From: Welwitschia mirabilis
Taxonomy: Eukaryota > Gnetophyta > Gnetopsida > Welwitschiales
Direction: 5' to 3'
Assembly (NCBI GenBank): GCA_051453625.1
Contig: JBOZIK010000001.1
Location: forward strand, 3,606,631-3,670,630
Length of the DNA: 64,000 bases
Part shown: piece by piece, positions 34,220 to 46,300 of the stretch
Layout: the number at the start of each line of letters is the position of its first letter
Position numbering within the stretch: position 1 is the stretch's first letter
Program-made: the position numbers and the translations under genes
Notes under the pieces: model-generated
What the model saw: only the letters and a program-made list of their open reading frames with translations
Databases searched by the model: none
What the model was told of the DNA's origin: nothing

Positions 34220-36421
34220 TGAGAATAATTCACCCTACTCATTTTTTTCTCTTAAAAACTCAAAAAGAGAGGAGTTTTTTTAGGAGTCTCTAATTCCTAA
34301 AAACCAAAAATGTTATAATTTTGATTTTTTAGCAAAGCTTTACATATTTTTTAGAATAATGTCTAGATTTATTCATTCATTCTCTAACATTAAAGGATTT
34401 AAATTTTAAAATGTTTGAAGGCCTCTAATTAAAATTTGTTAGCATATTACATCTAGCATGTACAAATGTCCTAATAACAACATTAAGTTCATATCAATTA
34501 TAGGTCATATGTGAAAGTTATTGCCAATCAAAGTTTTCAAATATTTACCCTTATATGTATGATTCGATGATTAAAAAACTATAATTAACAATTAATATAA
34601 TAAGTAAAAATAAAAAAATTTAGGTTGTCACTAGATTTATCCCAACCTCACACACTTTATGTCTAATTTCCATTAATTATAGTCCTTTTCTTTTCATGAT
34701 TATTACATAGTATGACTTTTTAACATTCTAGGTTTTATAACTATTGGAGTATTTCCCCCCTGCTTTTTCATTGTAAAAGGTATCTTAGGGATTTAAAGTA
34801 TAATTAAACACATAACCTATTATGTGTAAAACATGTATATTAACTAACTTCTTTATAAACATTTATGTGATAAGAGACTCCCACATTTTTAATATATTAT
34901 TGCTTTTTAGAAAATACCAATTTTTTTTTAAATAGTAGTTTTTTAAGTTGAATACCATTCATAAACAAGGGTTATATGAAGGGAGCACCATGATATCTCT
35001 ATGTGATTGTTTAGATGATGAAAAAATTAACAAGGTTTCTAAGAAACTTTAAAGAATAAGATGGTATATTCAATCATTAACAATGGAGCCCAAATTTTGA
35101 AGTGCTTGAAATGGCATTCAATCATATGGACACTACTGTTTAGAAGATTAAAGAAGATAAGGATAACTTCAAAAAAAACAAAATGACATTCAAATAATGA
35201 TAATTCATAAAGAAATCTAGAAGTACTATTAAAGATGTAGTCACTAAGAAATGGTTAGCAATACAAATATGTACCTATTGAAAAGGGTTATTTATTCTTT
35301 CATCTATAGTTAATTTTAATTTATTGCTACTTTTGGCATCCTTTCATTCCTTTCTTCTTTTCATTTTCTCTCTTTTAAAGCTTTCATTTAATCTCATTTT
35401 TTACAATTTAATCCTCTCCTATCTCTAATTCTAATCCTTTTATGCTTTACCATTTTTTATTAGTTTCTATTCAAAGATTTAATAAAATGTATATTTAAAT
35501 TGCTTATTATTTTTTCAAGTAATAGAACATTAATTTTTAATATAAAAATGGAAAAAAAATTCTAATGTAGAGAAGAGGCTATGTTCATGTAATTTTCCTC
35601 ATTTCTTAAATAGGAAAAAGTTGTAAACCACTAGAAACATTTTCATGTCTAATATGCAAACAAAAATAGTTTTCAAAGGGATGCAGATAAATCATTAATG
35701 TACTCCATTATTAATTCTTGATGCTTTGTATTTCAAGTTGAATTTATTAATAAATGAATGTTTTCATTCTAAATATCTTCTCTTTTTTCTAAATAACTGA
35801 GCACTAGTTTATTTTATTTTGTAGTTTAAAATACTTTTAAAATTATTTTTAAGTTTGAAAATGAAAAGTCATTTTTTGATTAAAGTGACACATGATTTAC
35901 TATTTGGAATTAATAAGTTACCACTATAAAATTTCATTTCAAGTATTATTAAGATGTTCCTATGATATTACTTGTTATTTTAGAAATGGGTATACTCTAG
36001 TATGAAAGTATAAGTTGTCATTTTCAGTTTGTAAATTAGATAAGCTTCATAGCACAAGCGATTTTAGTATTTTTAAAAGATACACTATCTAAATAATTGC
36101 GGTTATCATTTTCTACACAAGAGTGTATACATGTCATAATAGTGTTTTAATATTTTTATGGTTAGAGTATGTTTTATAAAGCATCATTTTTATGAAGGAA
36201 TTATATTCTTTTATTTTATAACTCAAAGCATATATACTACGTGAAGTAGACATTTTATATAGAAGCTAAAGTACATATTTTAGAGTATTACTTTAAATAA
36301 AAATATTTTTGTAGAGATTGACTTAATGACTATTACTAGACATGTAATTTTATAAGATTAAATACTCTTGTTAATTCTTTTTAGATAATCATTACACTAT
36401 ATGTATGTTTTAACCTTCATA
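34220..36421 (+). repeat. 5' LTR of the 34-43-kb copia element
   Basis: Aligns with 40672-43323. Shared blocks include AGGTCATATGTGAAAGTTAT (34503; 40912), AAGGGAGCAC (34979; 41428), TTTTTTCAAGTAATAGAA (35510; 42400) and AGTATTATTAAGATGTT (35942; 42825). It lacks about 420 bp present in the 3' LTR between 41440 and 41865. The start is estimated from a weak match around 34220. Confidence 0.75.
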
Positions 36422-36422
36422 T

Positions 36423-36435
36423 TAGTATCAAATGC
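36423..36435 (+). promoter_or_regulatory. Primer-binding site (tRNA-iMet type)
   Basis: TAGTATCAAATGC lies immediately after the LTR end, against TGGTATCAGAGC expected: two G-to-A changes and one inserted base. Confidence 0.65.
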
Positions 36436-36879
36436 TAATTACTTATGATAAAGATTTCTAGTAAGGAAGAAAACAATGGATTCTTAGCATTAATTTAGGA
36501 TAATTCTAAAGGTAAAAATATTTTTATTATTAATATGGAAAAATATATGATCCTGACCTTTTATTTTAGTAATTATAAAATTTGAAACATTGGAATTGAA
36601 TAAAATTTAAAGGAATAAATTTTATGACATTACATTAAAAATTATACTAATTGATTACCTAATAGTACTAACATTAAAAGGAAGATTTACAAGAAAACAC
36701 ACATATATAAAATAGTTACGTTATAAGTGAAAATTTTACAAATATGGACAATGGTAAGGTAAAGAAAATTTTTTTATTATAATAGTGTTTATAAGATGTG
36801 GAATAGTTTATACATAGTTTATCAAGGTCACCAAAATGTTAAGATAATAAAACTATAAAACTCAAAAATAAAGTATAAG

Positions 36880-37545
36880 ATCTTAAAGATGAAAGATAAG
36901 AAAAAATGTTGAGGATTTCATTCAACATGTTAGAGATCTTGTTAAGGGTATGAACAAAGTTGGTTATGTTATTAGTAATAGTGATTTTGTTCTTTATATC
37001 TCTAATAAAGAATTTTAACTAAATTCTAGTGGCAATGCATAATCTTTGGAGCATTGCCTATAGAGGAATTAAGAAGAATATTGGTGTTAATTTGAATTGT
37101 GTTTGAAAAAGGATGAAAATTTGTAGGAAATAATATTTAAAGAAGAAGATAATGTATCCTTAAGAAGTAATAATTTTCCATGGACATGAATGGCAATCCC
37201 CTAACCTGATAGCATACGTAGAGGTATTAAAAAAGATAGGATCCAAAGATAATAAAATTAAGGTAATAACTTTGAATATTAAAATATAGTTTATACTTAT
37301 AAACAAAGAGGTAGAGGTACTCCTCAAGAATAATGAACTTGATAAGAGAAAAAAATGTCATTATTATCATTTCTAAGCTCATTTGATTAGAAATTATATA
37401 TCTAAAACTAGGGATGAATAGCAACAAGGCTATGTATCAAGATAAGAACAAGTTTAGGATTTTCTAAGACATCTAATGTTGATGTTGAATGTTTTGGTTA
37501 TGTAGTTATGATCATTTTAAATTTTCTATGATTTCCTTTGATGAG
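36880..37545 (+). pseudogene. Copia gag relic (34-43-kb element)
   Basis: Around 36905-37030 the frame reads VRDLVKGMNKVGYVISNSDF, fitting the UBN2/gag-polypeptide region of copia Gag, in which a helix is followed by a short loop and a conserved (L)xxL segment. A Lys/Glu-rich stretch follows. The zinc knuckle could not be located with confidence. Many stops and frameshifts. Confidence 0.55.
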
Positions 37546-37900
37546 ATTGCATGGTTTTTTAATAGTGTATGTTCTTATTACATGAGTAATCAAAAAGATG
37601 TTTTAAATAATTTTTCATATGAATATATAATTTCACTTGAATTTCGTTAAAAAGTAGGATACATTGAAGGTTTTGGTATGGTTGCACTTAAGGATAAGAA
37701 TGTTACTGATCTTTTAATTAGAGATGTTTACATTATTCTAGATTTACATTACAACTTGATTAATTTTAGGTAATTAAAATAGAATGATTTTGATGTATTA
37801 TTTAAAAATTATAAGTACATAGTTAAGAAGGAAAATAAAGTTTATAAATTTCCAAGTCTAATAACAATTTATATAAGGTTGATTTTCATAAGGGATGGGT
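37546..37900 (+). pseudogene. Copia protease and pre-integrase relic
   Basis: 37552-37584 reads WFFNSVCSYYM, aligned to the W-x-x-DSG-C/A-x-x-HM protease box. The catalytic Asp is Asn, Gly is Val and His is Tyr. At 37655-37860 the GAG-pre-integrase region is well kept: DVYIILDLHYNLINF, then FDVLFKNYKYIVKKENKVYK. The protease cannot work without its Asp. Confidence 0.7.
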
Positions 37901-37959
37901 TTATGATGATGAATATTGGTTTCTGATGATGAATAGTTTTGGATATGGAATTGTAAACT

Positions 37960-38900
37960 TGGGTATATTTTAGGTAATTATATGCATCATGTAATTCAAA
38001 AGTAGCTAGTTAGAGGTATGCCATCATGTATAGTTTGTGATATTTCCCATTGTAAAAGCTGCATAAAAGGAAAATAGGTAAGAGTTTTCTTTTTACTAGT
38101 TGATAGTGGATTTATTTATAGACTTTCTTAAGTGCATTTAGATATTTTTTATTAATGGAAATCATTATTTTATTATGTTTTTTATGATTAATATTTATTT
38201 TCTTATTTAATTTTCTTAAAATACAAATCACAGAATTGCATATTTTCGGATTTATTAAAAGATGATTGAAAGGCAAAAAAATTATGAAATTAAAGTATTA
38301 CATGTAGATAGGAGTGATGAGTATATTTATAGTGATTTTTCTAATTATTTAAGAAAATGTAATATTTCACATCAAGTTACCACTAGTTATATCCCATAAA
38401 AAATGGGAGTGATGAAGAGGAAAAATAAGACTTTCATGAATCTATCTAGATCTATAATGTTAAACAAAATTTTTGGCAAAATGATTTAGCCTAAAGCAGT
38501 GCATAAAATAAACTACATATAAAACAAGGTCATGATAAATAAATTTAAGAATATAATACCTTATAATATGTGGTATGATCACCAACTCCATCCTTTTCAT
38601 TTGAAGATTTTTTTACCTAAATGTTTTGTAAACTATGTAAAATTAAGTCTAGACATATTTGAGGTAAAGTCAATTGGATAAGATTTTTATTGGTTACTTT
38701 TCTAATAAAAAAGAATTTAGATGTTATAAGCCCCTAATTTCATAAATTTATTAAGACTATTAAAGCTATGTTTATGGAGAAAGATGGAAAAAATATCTTA
38801 ACTTTATCCAAGATGATGTTATTCTTTCATATGTTGAAGTCAATCATGGTGATGATGTAGTTTCTCCCTATGTACCTTAAAATAATGTTTTGTCCACTAT
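37960..38900 (+). pseudogene. Copia integrase relic
   Basis: The zinc-binding end is suggested by CDISHCKSCIKGK at about 38037-38075. The second catalytic Asp region reads VLHVDRSDEY at 38292-38321. HQVTTSYIP then a stop then MGVMKRKNKT follows at 38371-38435; the catalytic Glu of the V-x-ERKN segment is Lys (AAG at 38415), one G-to-A step. Further on CFVNYVKLSLDIFEVKSIG matches the copia integrase C-terminal region. Nonfunctional. Confidence 0.75.
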
Positions 38901-39108
38901 TAAAATGTGTTTGATTTCCTTGACAGTATGAATGAAAGGCATAGTCCATTTAAAGATAAATACAATATCTTATAGAAACCATCAATTACAAAACATTATA
39001 GGCATACTAATAAGAGAAATTAGAACTAAAATTCAAACTAAAGAAAGTTTTTACTTAGCCTTGTTTCATGAATTGAATAGAATAGATTTAATAAAATAAC
39101 ACCTAGCC

Positions 39109-39369
39109 TTGAATGCTAAAGCAATGAAATCAAATCCCTTAGATGTAAGAAGGCAAAGAAGTTCCCAAATTAAAGTGAAGGAATTAAAGGAAAAAATAAG
39201 AAAAATTGAAAAAAATCAAACTAAGGTATTATATTCATATCTTGGAGATAAGAATGTCATTATAATGAAATGGATGTATAAGTCAAAATACAATCTAGAT
39301 GATATAATTAAAAAATATAAAGATGGACTTGTGATTAAAAGTTATGTAAAAGAAGCTAGAACTAATTAA
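39109..39369 (+). pseudogene. Copia reverse transcriptase, N-terminal part, 86 codons still open
   Basis: This is the best preserved piece of pol. KNVIIMKWMYKSKYN followed by KKYKDGLVIKSYVK matches the first RT block of copia elements (K-x-I-x-x-KW-x-Y-K-x-K ... Y-K-x-R-LV-x-K-x-Y). The Arg before LV is Asp-Gly and the conserved Gly is Ser. It stops at 39369, just before the D-Y-x-E-x-F-A-P box. The open frame is probably chance survival; the flanking pol is broken. Confidence 0.75.
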
Positions 39370-40080
39370 ACATTTAAATCAATAGTAAAATTGAAATTTA
39401 CTAGAGCATTTTTTTGCTTTTACAACTAAAATAAAAATGATAACATGATAGATAGATGTGAAATTAGTATTTTTGAATGATCACCTTTATGAAAAAGTGT
39501 ACATTTCATACCCTAAGGGGTTTGGTGGGATAAGTAAAGAGAACTATTTTTGTTTAATTAAAAGCCTTACATGATTTAAAACACACACCACAAGCATAAT
39601 TTTCTAGATTAGATCAATACTTGAAATAATAAGGTTATGTAAAATGCTTAGCAAATAAATGCTCTATATGAAAGACAACTAAATGATAAGATGTTTATTT
39701 TTTTAATTTCTATAGATGTCATCATTTTTTGTTGGTAATAATTGGTAATAATAATATATTAATTACAAAATTTAAAATGGATATGATGATAGAATTTGAA
39801 ATAACTAACCTTAGGTATATTTCATATTATTTTCATATCTAGCTAAATTAAACACCCAAACATATTCTTTTAAGTTAACTTAAATATTCTTTTAATATGA
39901 TGCATAGATTTCATGTGCATAAATGTAAGGATATTTCTACATCTTTAACTAGTAATGAAAATTCTTTAGAGATATGGTGGATGATCTAAAAAATGAGCAT
40001 CTTTACCATTCTATAATTATTGGCCTTATGTACCTAATACTTACAAGTCTATATATAGGTTGCTATTAGTTTTTTATTAA
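39370..40080 (+). pseudogene. Copia reverse transcriptase, palm and thumb relic
   Basis: In a second frame from about 39455, IDVKLVFLNDHLYEKVYI then YPKGFGG corresponds to the Q-MDVK-AFLNG-L-E-VY-P-GF block. The YVDD catalytic box aligns at about 39705-39725, where the frame reads SIDVIIF, so one Asp and the Tyr-Val context are lost. FKMDMMIEFEITNL at about 39770-39812 matches the block after YVDD. Confidence 0.7.
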
Positions 40081-40660
40081 AATTCATGATGACATCCAAG
40101 CATCCATATTTGATGTTTATAAAATAAACTTCAAAGTATGTCAAAGATACAATTAATTATGGGTTATTTTACAAGGCTAATACAAAATTTACAATTAATT
40201 GGTTATGTACATGTAAGTTTCTTAGATTCTTTAGATGATAGTAAAAGTACCTATGGTTTTAAAATTTTGATGTGTAACAACTTATCTTTCTAATTTATTA
40301 AGAAACAATTAGTGGTGATGCTCTCAATAGCTAAAGTAAAGTAAATGACTACTTACTTAAAGTGTTAATAATTTATATTATTAGAAACATTATATAGCAA
40401 GTTGACCATATTAATTAAAAATAAATATAGTTATTTTATGATAGTATGCATACCATATATATTTGTAAACATCCAATTATGTAGTCTCACATAAAGCACA
40501 TAGATATTAAGTTTTATTTTATTGCATATAATATTATTTACTAGTGATCAAGTATTACCCTTGAAATGAATAGCTTACATATTTTTTTATAATTCACTTA
40601 ATAAATAACGATTCATAATGCTACAAGAACAGTTTAAAATAATTGACACTATTGTCAAGT
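40081..40660 (+). pseudogene. Copia connection and RNase H relic
   Basis: KYVKDTINYGLFYKAN at about 40134-40180 matches the (R)YLKGT-x-x-YGL-x-Y block. SLDDSKSTYGF at about 40228-40260 and a following KKQLVVMLSIAKVK match the SDWAG...D-KSTSG and KKQ-VALSTAEAEY blocks; the SDWAG segment itself is eroded. IYICKHPIM and KHIDIKFYFI at about 40455-40535 match the RNase H C-terminal blocks. RNase H removes the RNA template during cDNA synthesis. Confidence 0.75.
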
Positions 40661-40670
40661 GGGAGAAAGG
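40660..40670 (+). promoter_or_regulatory. Polypurine tract
   Basis: GGGAGAAAGG after GTCAAGT, ending just before TGAATTGC. CAAGTGGGAGA followed by TG is the common copia arrangement for plus-strand priming at the 3' LTR. Confidence 0.6.
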
Positions 40671-40671
40671 A

Positions 40672-43323
40672 TGAATTGCATTACACTAGATGTGAAGATG
40701 TATCACACTGCTTTACCAAAGTGGCATAAGCGTGTTTTTTTGGAAATTCTTAGCATACTATTTAGTATAATTTATATATTTATTCATTAAATTTTTTTAA
40801 TATTAAATAACCTATATTTCAAAAATTTTTAGAGTCCTCTAATTAAAATTTTGTTAATACCATTTGTCATGTTAAAGTAACACAAGAACAACATTAAGGT
40901 CATCTTACTTAGAGGTCATATGTGAAAGTTATGGCTAGTTAAAGTTTTTTAATGTCTACTTATACATGTATAATTTTATGATAAAAGACATAATTATAAA
41001 TTAATAAAAAGAAGAAAAGGAAAAAAAATTAAATAATGACTTTACCTTGTAAGTGGATTTAACTCAATCTCTCATGTTTTATTTTTTATTCTTCTTTATT
41101 AGTCATTCTTTTTCAATTTCCATTAACTAATCATCCTTTCCCTTTCATTTTTCTTATATAATATGACTTTAAATTTTATTACTATTAAATTTTTTTCCTT
41201 TAATTATAAAATATTTCTTTATAGCCAAAAGTGGAATGAAAAATGCAACTTATTATGTGTAAGACATTTGTCTTAACTATTCTATTTATAGAAATTTCTA
41301 TGATAAAAATCTCTGGCCACTATCTTATTTAGTGGCTTTTATTAAAAAGTACAAAAAAATAGTTTTTACAAAAAGGAAATTTTTAAGTTATACATCATTC
41401 ATTCTAGATATAAATAAGGGTTGTATGAAGGGAGCACTAGAGTTATTCACTATTTTATTAGAAACTCCTTAAAAATCCTTTTGAGCACTAAAAATTTGAT
41501 AGGGTTTCTAGGATTAAAGATTGTAAATTTATCATATGTGAAGGCATTAGAGGCCCAAAAATAAGGAAAAAATCTTAAGGAGTGTGAATGATTCACATTA
41601 AAACAAATAAATAGTTATTTCTTTCATTTTGGTTTATATATAAATGGATATTCCAGACTTAGAATAATAGCATAATGAATCGAGTTTCTAAACCTATGGA
41701 TCTATTTGCTATAATTTAGGATTCAAAAGAAACTTAAACTAACTTTAACTAAGTGCATGTGAGCATTTCCAAAATATAGTATTAAATAATATTTTTAAAA
41801 TTAGTAGGTAGTCAAAAAAAAAGTTTTTACAATAATATGAAATCTTGAATTTCCTTTCATGATCTCTACATGATTGCTTAACAAATGAGAAATATTGTTA
41901 AAGTTTTCAAGGCAAGTTTAGAGAAAAAGATGGAATATTTGATCATTGATAGTAAAGATAGGAGTTTGAAGCACTTCAAATGGAATTTTATTATAACAAA
42001 ATTATGACTTAAAAGGCTAAGCAATATTAAAAAACTAAGAAAATAATCAAAAACTCCTTGAAATAATATTAATGCACAAAGAAATATAGAAGTACTATCA
42101 AATACACAATCACTAAGAAAAGACAAATAAGGCAAAGATACATATGTTGAAAAGGATCTTGTATTATTTTTTAATGCATTGAATTTTTATTCACTACTAC
42201 TTTTAACTATCCTTTACCTATCTTATTATCCCTTTTTCCTTTAAATTCTCACCTCTTTTTCTATTTCCTCTTCTTAAACCTTTCATCTCACTCTATTTTC
42301 TACAACCCATTTTATCTTCTCCCTAAATATTATGCTTTATCATTGAATTAGTTTTTATTTAAATATTTGATAAGATGTGCATTTAAATCACTCATAATTT
42401 TTTCAAGTAATAGAAAATTAATTTTTTAAGACTGAATAGGAAAATGTTTTTTCAAAAAAGAAGAGATTATGTTCATGTAATTTCCCTTATTTTTAAGAAG
42501 GAAAAAAGTTATAAATGGATAGAAAGATTTTCATGATTGAGATAAAAACAATAATAGTTTTCAAAGAATTAAATCAAAACCTTGATGTACTTCATCATTA
42601 ATGTCTGATTCTTTGTATTATAGATTTAATTTATTAGTAAATGAACATGTTTATTTTAAGATATATTCTCTCTTTCCTTAGCAGTTGAACATGAGTAAAT
42701 TTCATTTTCTAGTTTGTAATACTTTAGAAATCATTTTTAACTTTTAAGAAGAATTTTTTTTGGGTAAAAGTCATATATAATTTATTAGTTGGAATTAAGA
42801 AAGTTATTACTACTAATTTTCTTCAAGTATTATTAAGATGTTTCTTTCAAATTACTTACAATTTTAAAAAGTGGTTTACTCATAGTATGAAAGTATAGGC
42901 TGTCATTTTTTTAGTTCATAAATTTAATAACCTTCATATCACTAGTGATTTTAGTTTTAGTTTAAAAGTATAATTTTCTAAGTAATTATAGTTGTTATTT
43001 TCTACATAGAAAGTGTTCAAATGTTATGATAGTAGCTTATTTTTTTAAGATTAAAATATGTTTTATAGGGTGTCTTTTTTGCAATGGAATAATATTCTTT
43101 AATTTTATAACTTAAAGCATATATGTCATGTGAAGTAGAAATTTTATATAGAATTCAAAGTACATCTTTTAAACTATTACTTTAAATTATAAAGTTTCTT
43201 GAGTAGATTAATTTAGTAATTATTTTTCATCATTGATCATATATTTTATAAGCATAAAGATTCTTGTGGGTTCATTTTAGGTAACCACCACATTATAGTT
43301 ATATTTTAACCTTTATCTCTACA
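40672..43323 (+). repeat. 3' LTR of the 34-43-kb copia element
   Basis: Starts TGAATTGC after the polypurine tract and ends near CTCTACA. The equivalent 5' LTR ends in TTCATA just before its primer-binding site. It has about 420 bp (41440-41865) without counterpart in the 5' LTR, either an insertion here or a deletion there. The minus-strand frame at 41878-42135 is a shadow of this LTR. Confidence 0.75.
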
Positions 43324-46300
43324 TTATTGAAAGATAAAATGATACAAGTAATGAAGATTTCTTTGCACATCAAATAGTTCAATTGAATTTCTACAGAGGC
43401 CTATTCAAGAGTCTAACTTATTCAATCTCTAGATAAATATCATAAGTTTATAAAAACATAGCTATATCACATGCAAAATGGAATTAAATGTAAAGATTAA
43501 AGTTTTTGAATAGAATATTAGTAAAATAATTCATCTTCTTAGTGATGGAAGAGCATCCTTATCCTTATTCTTATTTTCATTCATCACTATTTTATTTAGT
43601 GTAGTAGGGTTATTCTATAGGTATTTTACTTATTCTCTCCAAAGATGATTTCTTAAAAAATAAAAATAATCCAAGTATATTATGTAGCATTCAGGATGGT
43701 AAGAGATATAAAGTTGAGCAAACTTCAAGATGTATTTTCAATGTTCCAAAATGTTTTTTATCGTAGGTAAATGATAGCTTCAAATTAAGTTTGATTATGA
43801 TCTTTAAAATGAAAAGTTGAAAAAACTCTATGTAGAAGTACGTTTATAGCCTATCAAATCAATGGAATTTTCATCTTTGATAGTTTTTTGGTAAGAATGT
43901 CATATGAATAAATGAAGGAAATCATTCTAAATCATGAGATTTTTAAATTAATTAGTAATTTTGGAATATTATTATACATTAGTAGTAGATGAAAAAAATG
44001 CATGTATATGAAAGGAAAAATGAATATATGAGGTAACTTTACATATAAATAGGATTTAGTAGCTAGGATGAAGAACTCTAACATGCTTGTTCACAACCAA
44101 TGAAGGTACTAATAATTATGATAACTCTATGATTACAACAAAAGGAACATGCAAAAATGGAAAATGAGCTATAGAGCTATGGATAACCTTAGTTTAAAAT
44201 AAACATTATTAGATGTTGCATTGACATGGATGTTAATGAAATAACTATTTATAGAAACGAAATTTCTCTTAGTTTTATCTTGTATGGAATTATTAGTCCT
44301 ATTTACAAGTAATTTATGACATTATTCTTGTTTCAAGGTTACCATTGCAAAGTAATTATTGATTCTAAGACGTTTTTATATCCTATTATGAGCTTTCTTC
44401 CTTTATTTATGATATTGTGAGCCATTTACTCAATTGTCTCTTTAAAATTTTGAAATTATTTTCTTCTTATGAAATGGGAAATTTAAACGTTGATGAGAAT
44501 GTTTAAGAAAAGCATTCAAGTTTTTAATTTGTCTTTAAAAGGTTCTTAGTTCATCACTGAAAACCAAAAAAATCATAAGGAGAAAGAATCTAGTAGATCT
44601 CATAGTAGACTAACAAAAATAAACTTAGTGATTTTGATTGAAATATTTCAAAGTGGTTCTACATGTAATAAGGTTATAATAACTTTACATATTATAGAGA
44701 TGAAATTAAAGAGTTTTAACTTTTCTTTTAAATGGAAGAAAATCCCTTGGAATTCCTATGGCATTGTGAATTGAAAATTAATTCTTTAATCAAAGTATTA
44801 AATACAAACAATACTCTAGTGGATTATAAGGCCTCTCTCTTATGCTTATTCTATTATGACTCCATCTTTATTTATTTATAGGTTTTGACTAGTAAAAAAG
44901 TGGTTGTCAACTCTAAAAGGATTGATAGTATTATTACTAAAATAAATGGCATTAATTTTAAGAATTCTATGAAAGAACTTATAGAGGATGTTGTAAACTG
45001 TGAAATAATGCCTTAATATGTAAATAATTTTGAAATTTTTAGATTGATGTTGAAAGCCATGTTTTATTGATCATTTATTTATTCATATCATTTATTAGGA
45101 TAATATCATTTATTTTTAGTTTTAGTAAGTCTTTACTTCACTTGCTAATTTGTTTTTAAATCTTAATATTTTTAAAGATGAGAGTTTTCTTTCTATAAGA
45201 TCACTACTATAATGCGAATTTTGTGGATTCATAATCATTGAACTATAACTTTGAAGTTTACTATTTTTTCATTAGAAATTTTAAAAAAGAATAATATGAC
45301 ACCATAATTTGACTATTTCTGAATGGTTAGCCATTCATGTAGTTTTGTTTTATTTAGAAAATCTTTTTGAGAGAAAAATATTTATTGAATGCATTACTTA
45401 GAGAGAGGAAATCTTAAAAACATTAAACAAAAAATAAATGATTAATTTGATTAGTAGTTCTAAGTTTTCAAGAATAACATCACTTTAAAAGAGTGTGATT
45501 CACATGGTAGAAGTGCTATATGCTCTCTTTTTTTAGTTTCTCTTTGGGGAAATAAAATCTAGAAAATGGAATATCTAGACTCATATCACATGTGGAAAAA
45601 CCTATAAACATAGTTTATGACCAATAATGTTGGGATAATATCATCTAAATATTTAATCATTCATGTTGATTATATGTAGCTAAAAATTCATTTTATATTT
45701 TAGGTGTGATTTAGTATGTTACATTATGAATTCAAAATTTTAGAATTTATTAAATAAGATTATCTTACCAAAATAGTGACCTAAGTATAAAGCCAATGAT
45801 ACAGATCATATTTTAATTAGGTAAAATAAAACCAAATGAGATTTCAACTAATGCTTGAAGAATTAGATTATTTGATAGAGGATATCAAAATCTTGAATTT
45901 GTAAGGAAATGATAAGAAAAATTTACATTAAAAATAGAATATTTTTATTCATTTTTATAGGATATAAACATAGAAATTTATATATAATTAGTATAACCAT
46001 TTGTAATTATGCTTGTAACTTATTAACAATTCTGCTTTATGTAAATAAACACTTAAGAGAAAGAAAATGTTAAAATATTTTTTAGTTTAAAAATAATAAT
46101 GAAAAGCTATAAATACCACACAAACTTAAGCCATTAGATTTTAAAGACTTAAAATACTTTATTGCATTAAGACCCTTGTAAATAATAGCTATTCTTAGCA
46201 AAATTGTATTCTAATATGTATACACAAGCAATTATATATATACATCAATCTATCTATCATGCAAAACTAGGGGAAAAGGAATAGAATGTAAAAGTACTAG

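Larger units (their letters stand above)
34220..43323 (+). mobile_element. Full-length Ty1/copia element relic with very long LTRs
   Basis: 5' LTR, primer-binding site, gag, protease, integrase, RT, RNase H, polypurine tract and 3' LTR are all found in order on plus, about 9.1 kb in total. LTRs of about 2.2 and 2.65 kb are long for copia. The limits come from the alignment of the LTRs, the primer-binding site (36423) and the polypurine tract (40660-40670). No clear TSD was seen. Every domain carries stops or frameshifts and catalytic residues are lost, so it is inactive. It belongs to a different family from the copies at 3 and 21 kb. Confidence 0.8.

Noticed and set aside
41878-42135. 85-codon minus frame
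   Set aside because: Inside the 3' LTR of the 34-43-kb copia element; the 5' LTR does not keep it.
44300-45020. Possible gypsy protease/RT relic on plus
   Set aside because: A weak IIDS-like word and a few longer frames, but no second motif in the expected order; not enough to assign.
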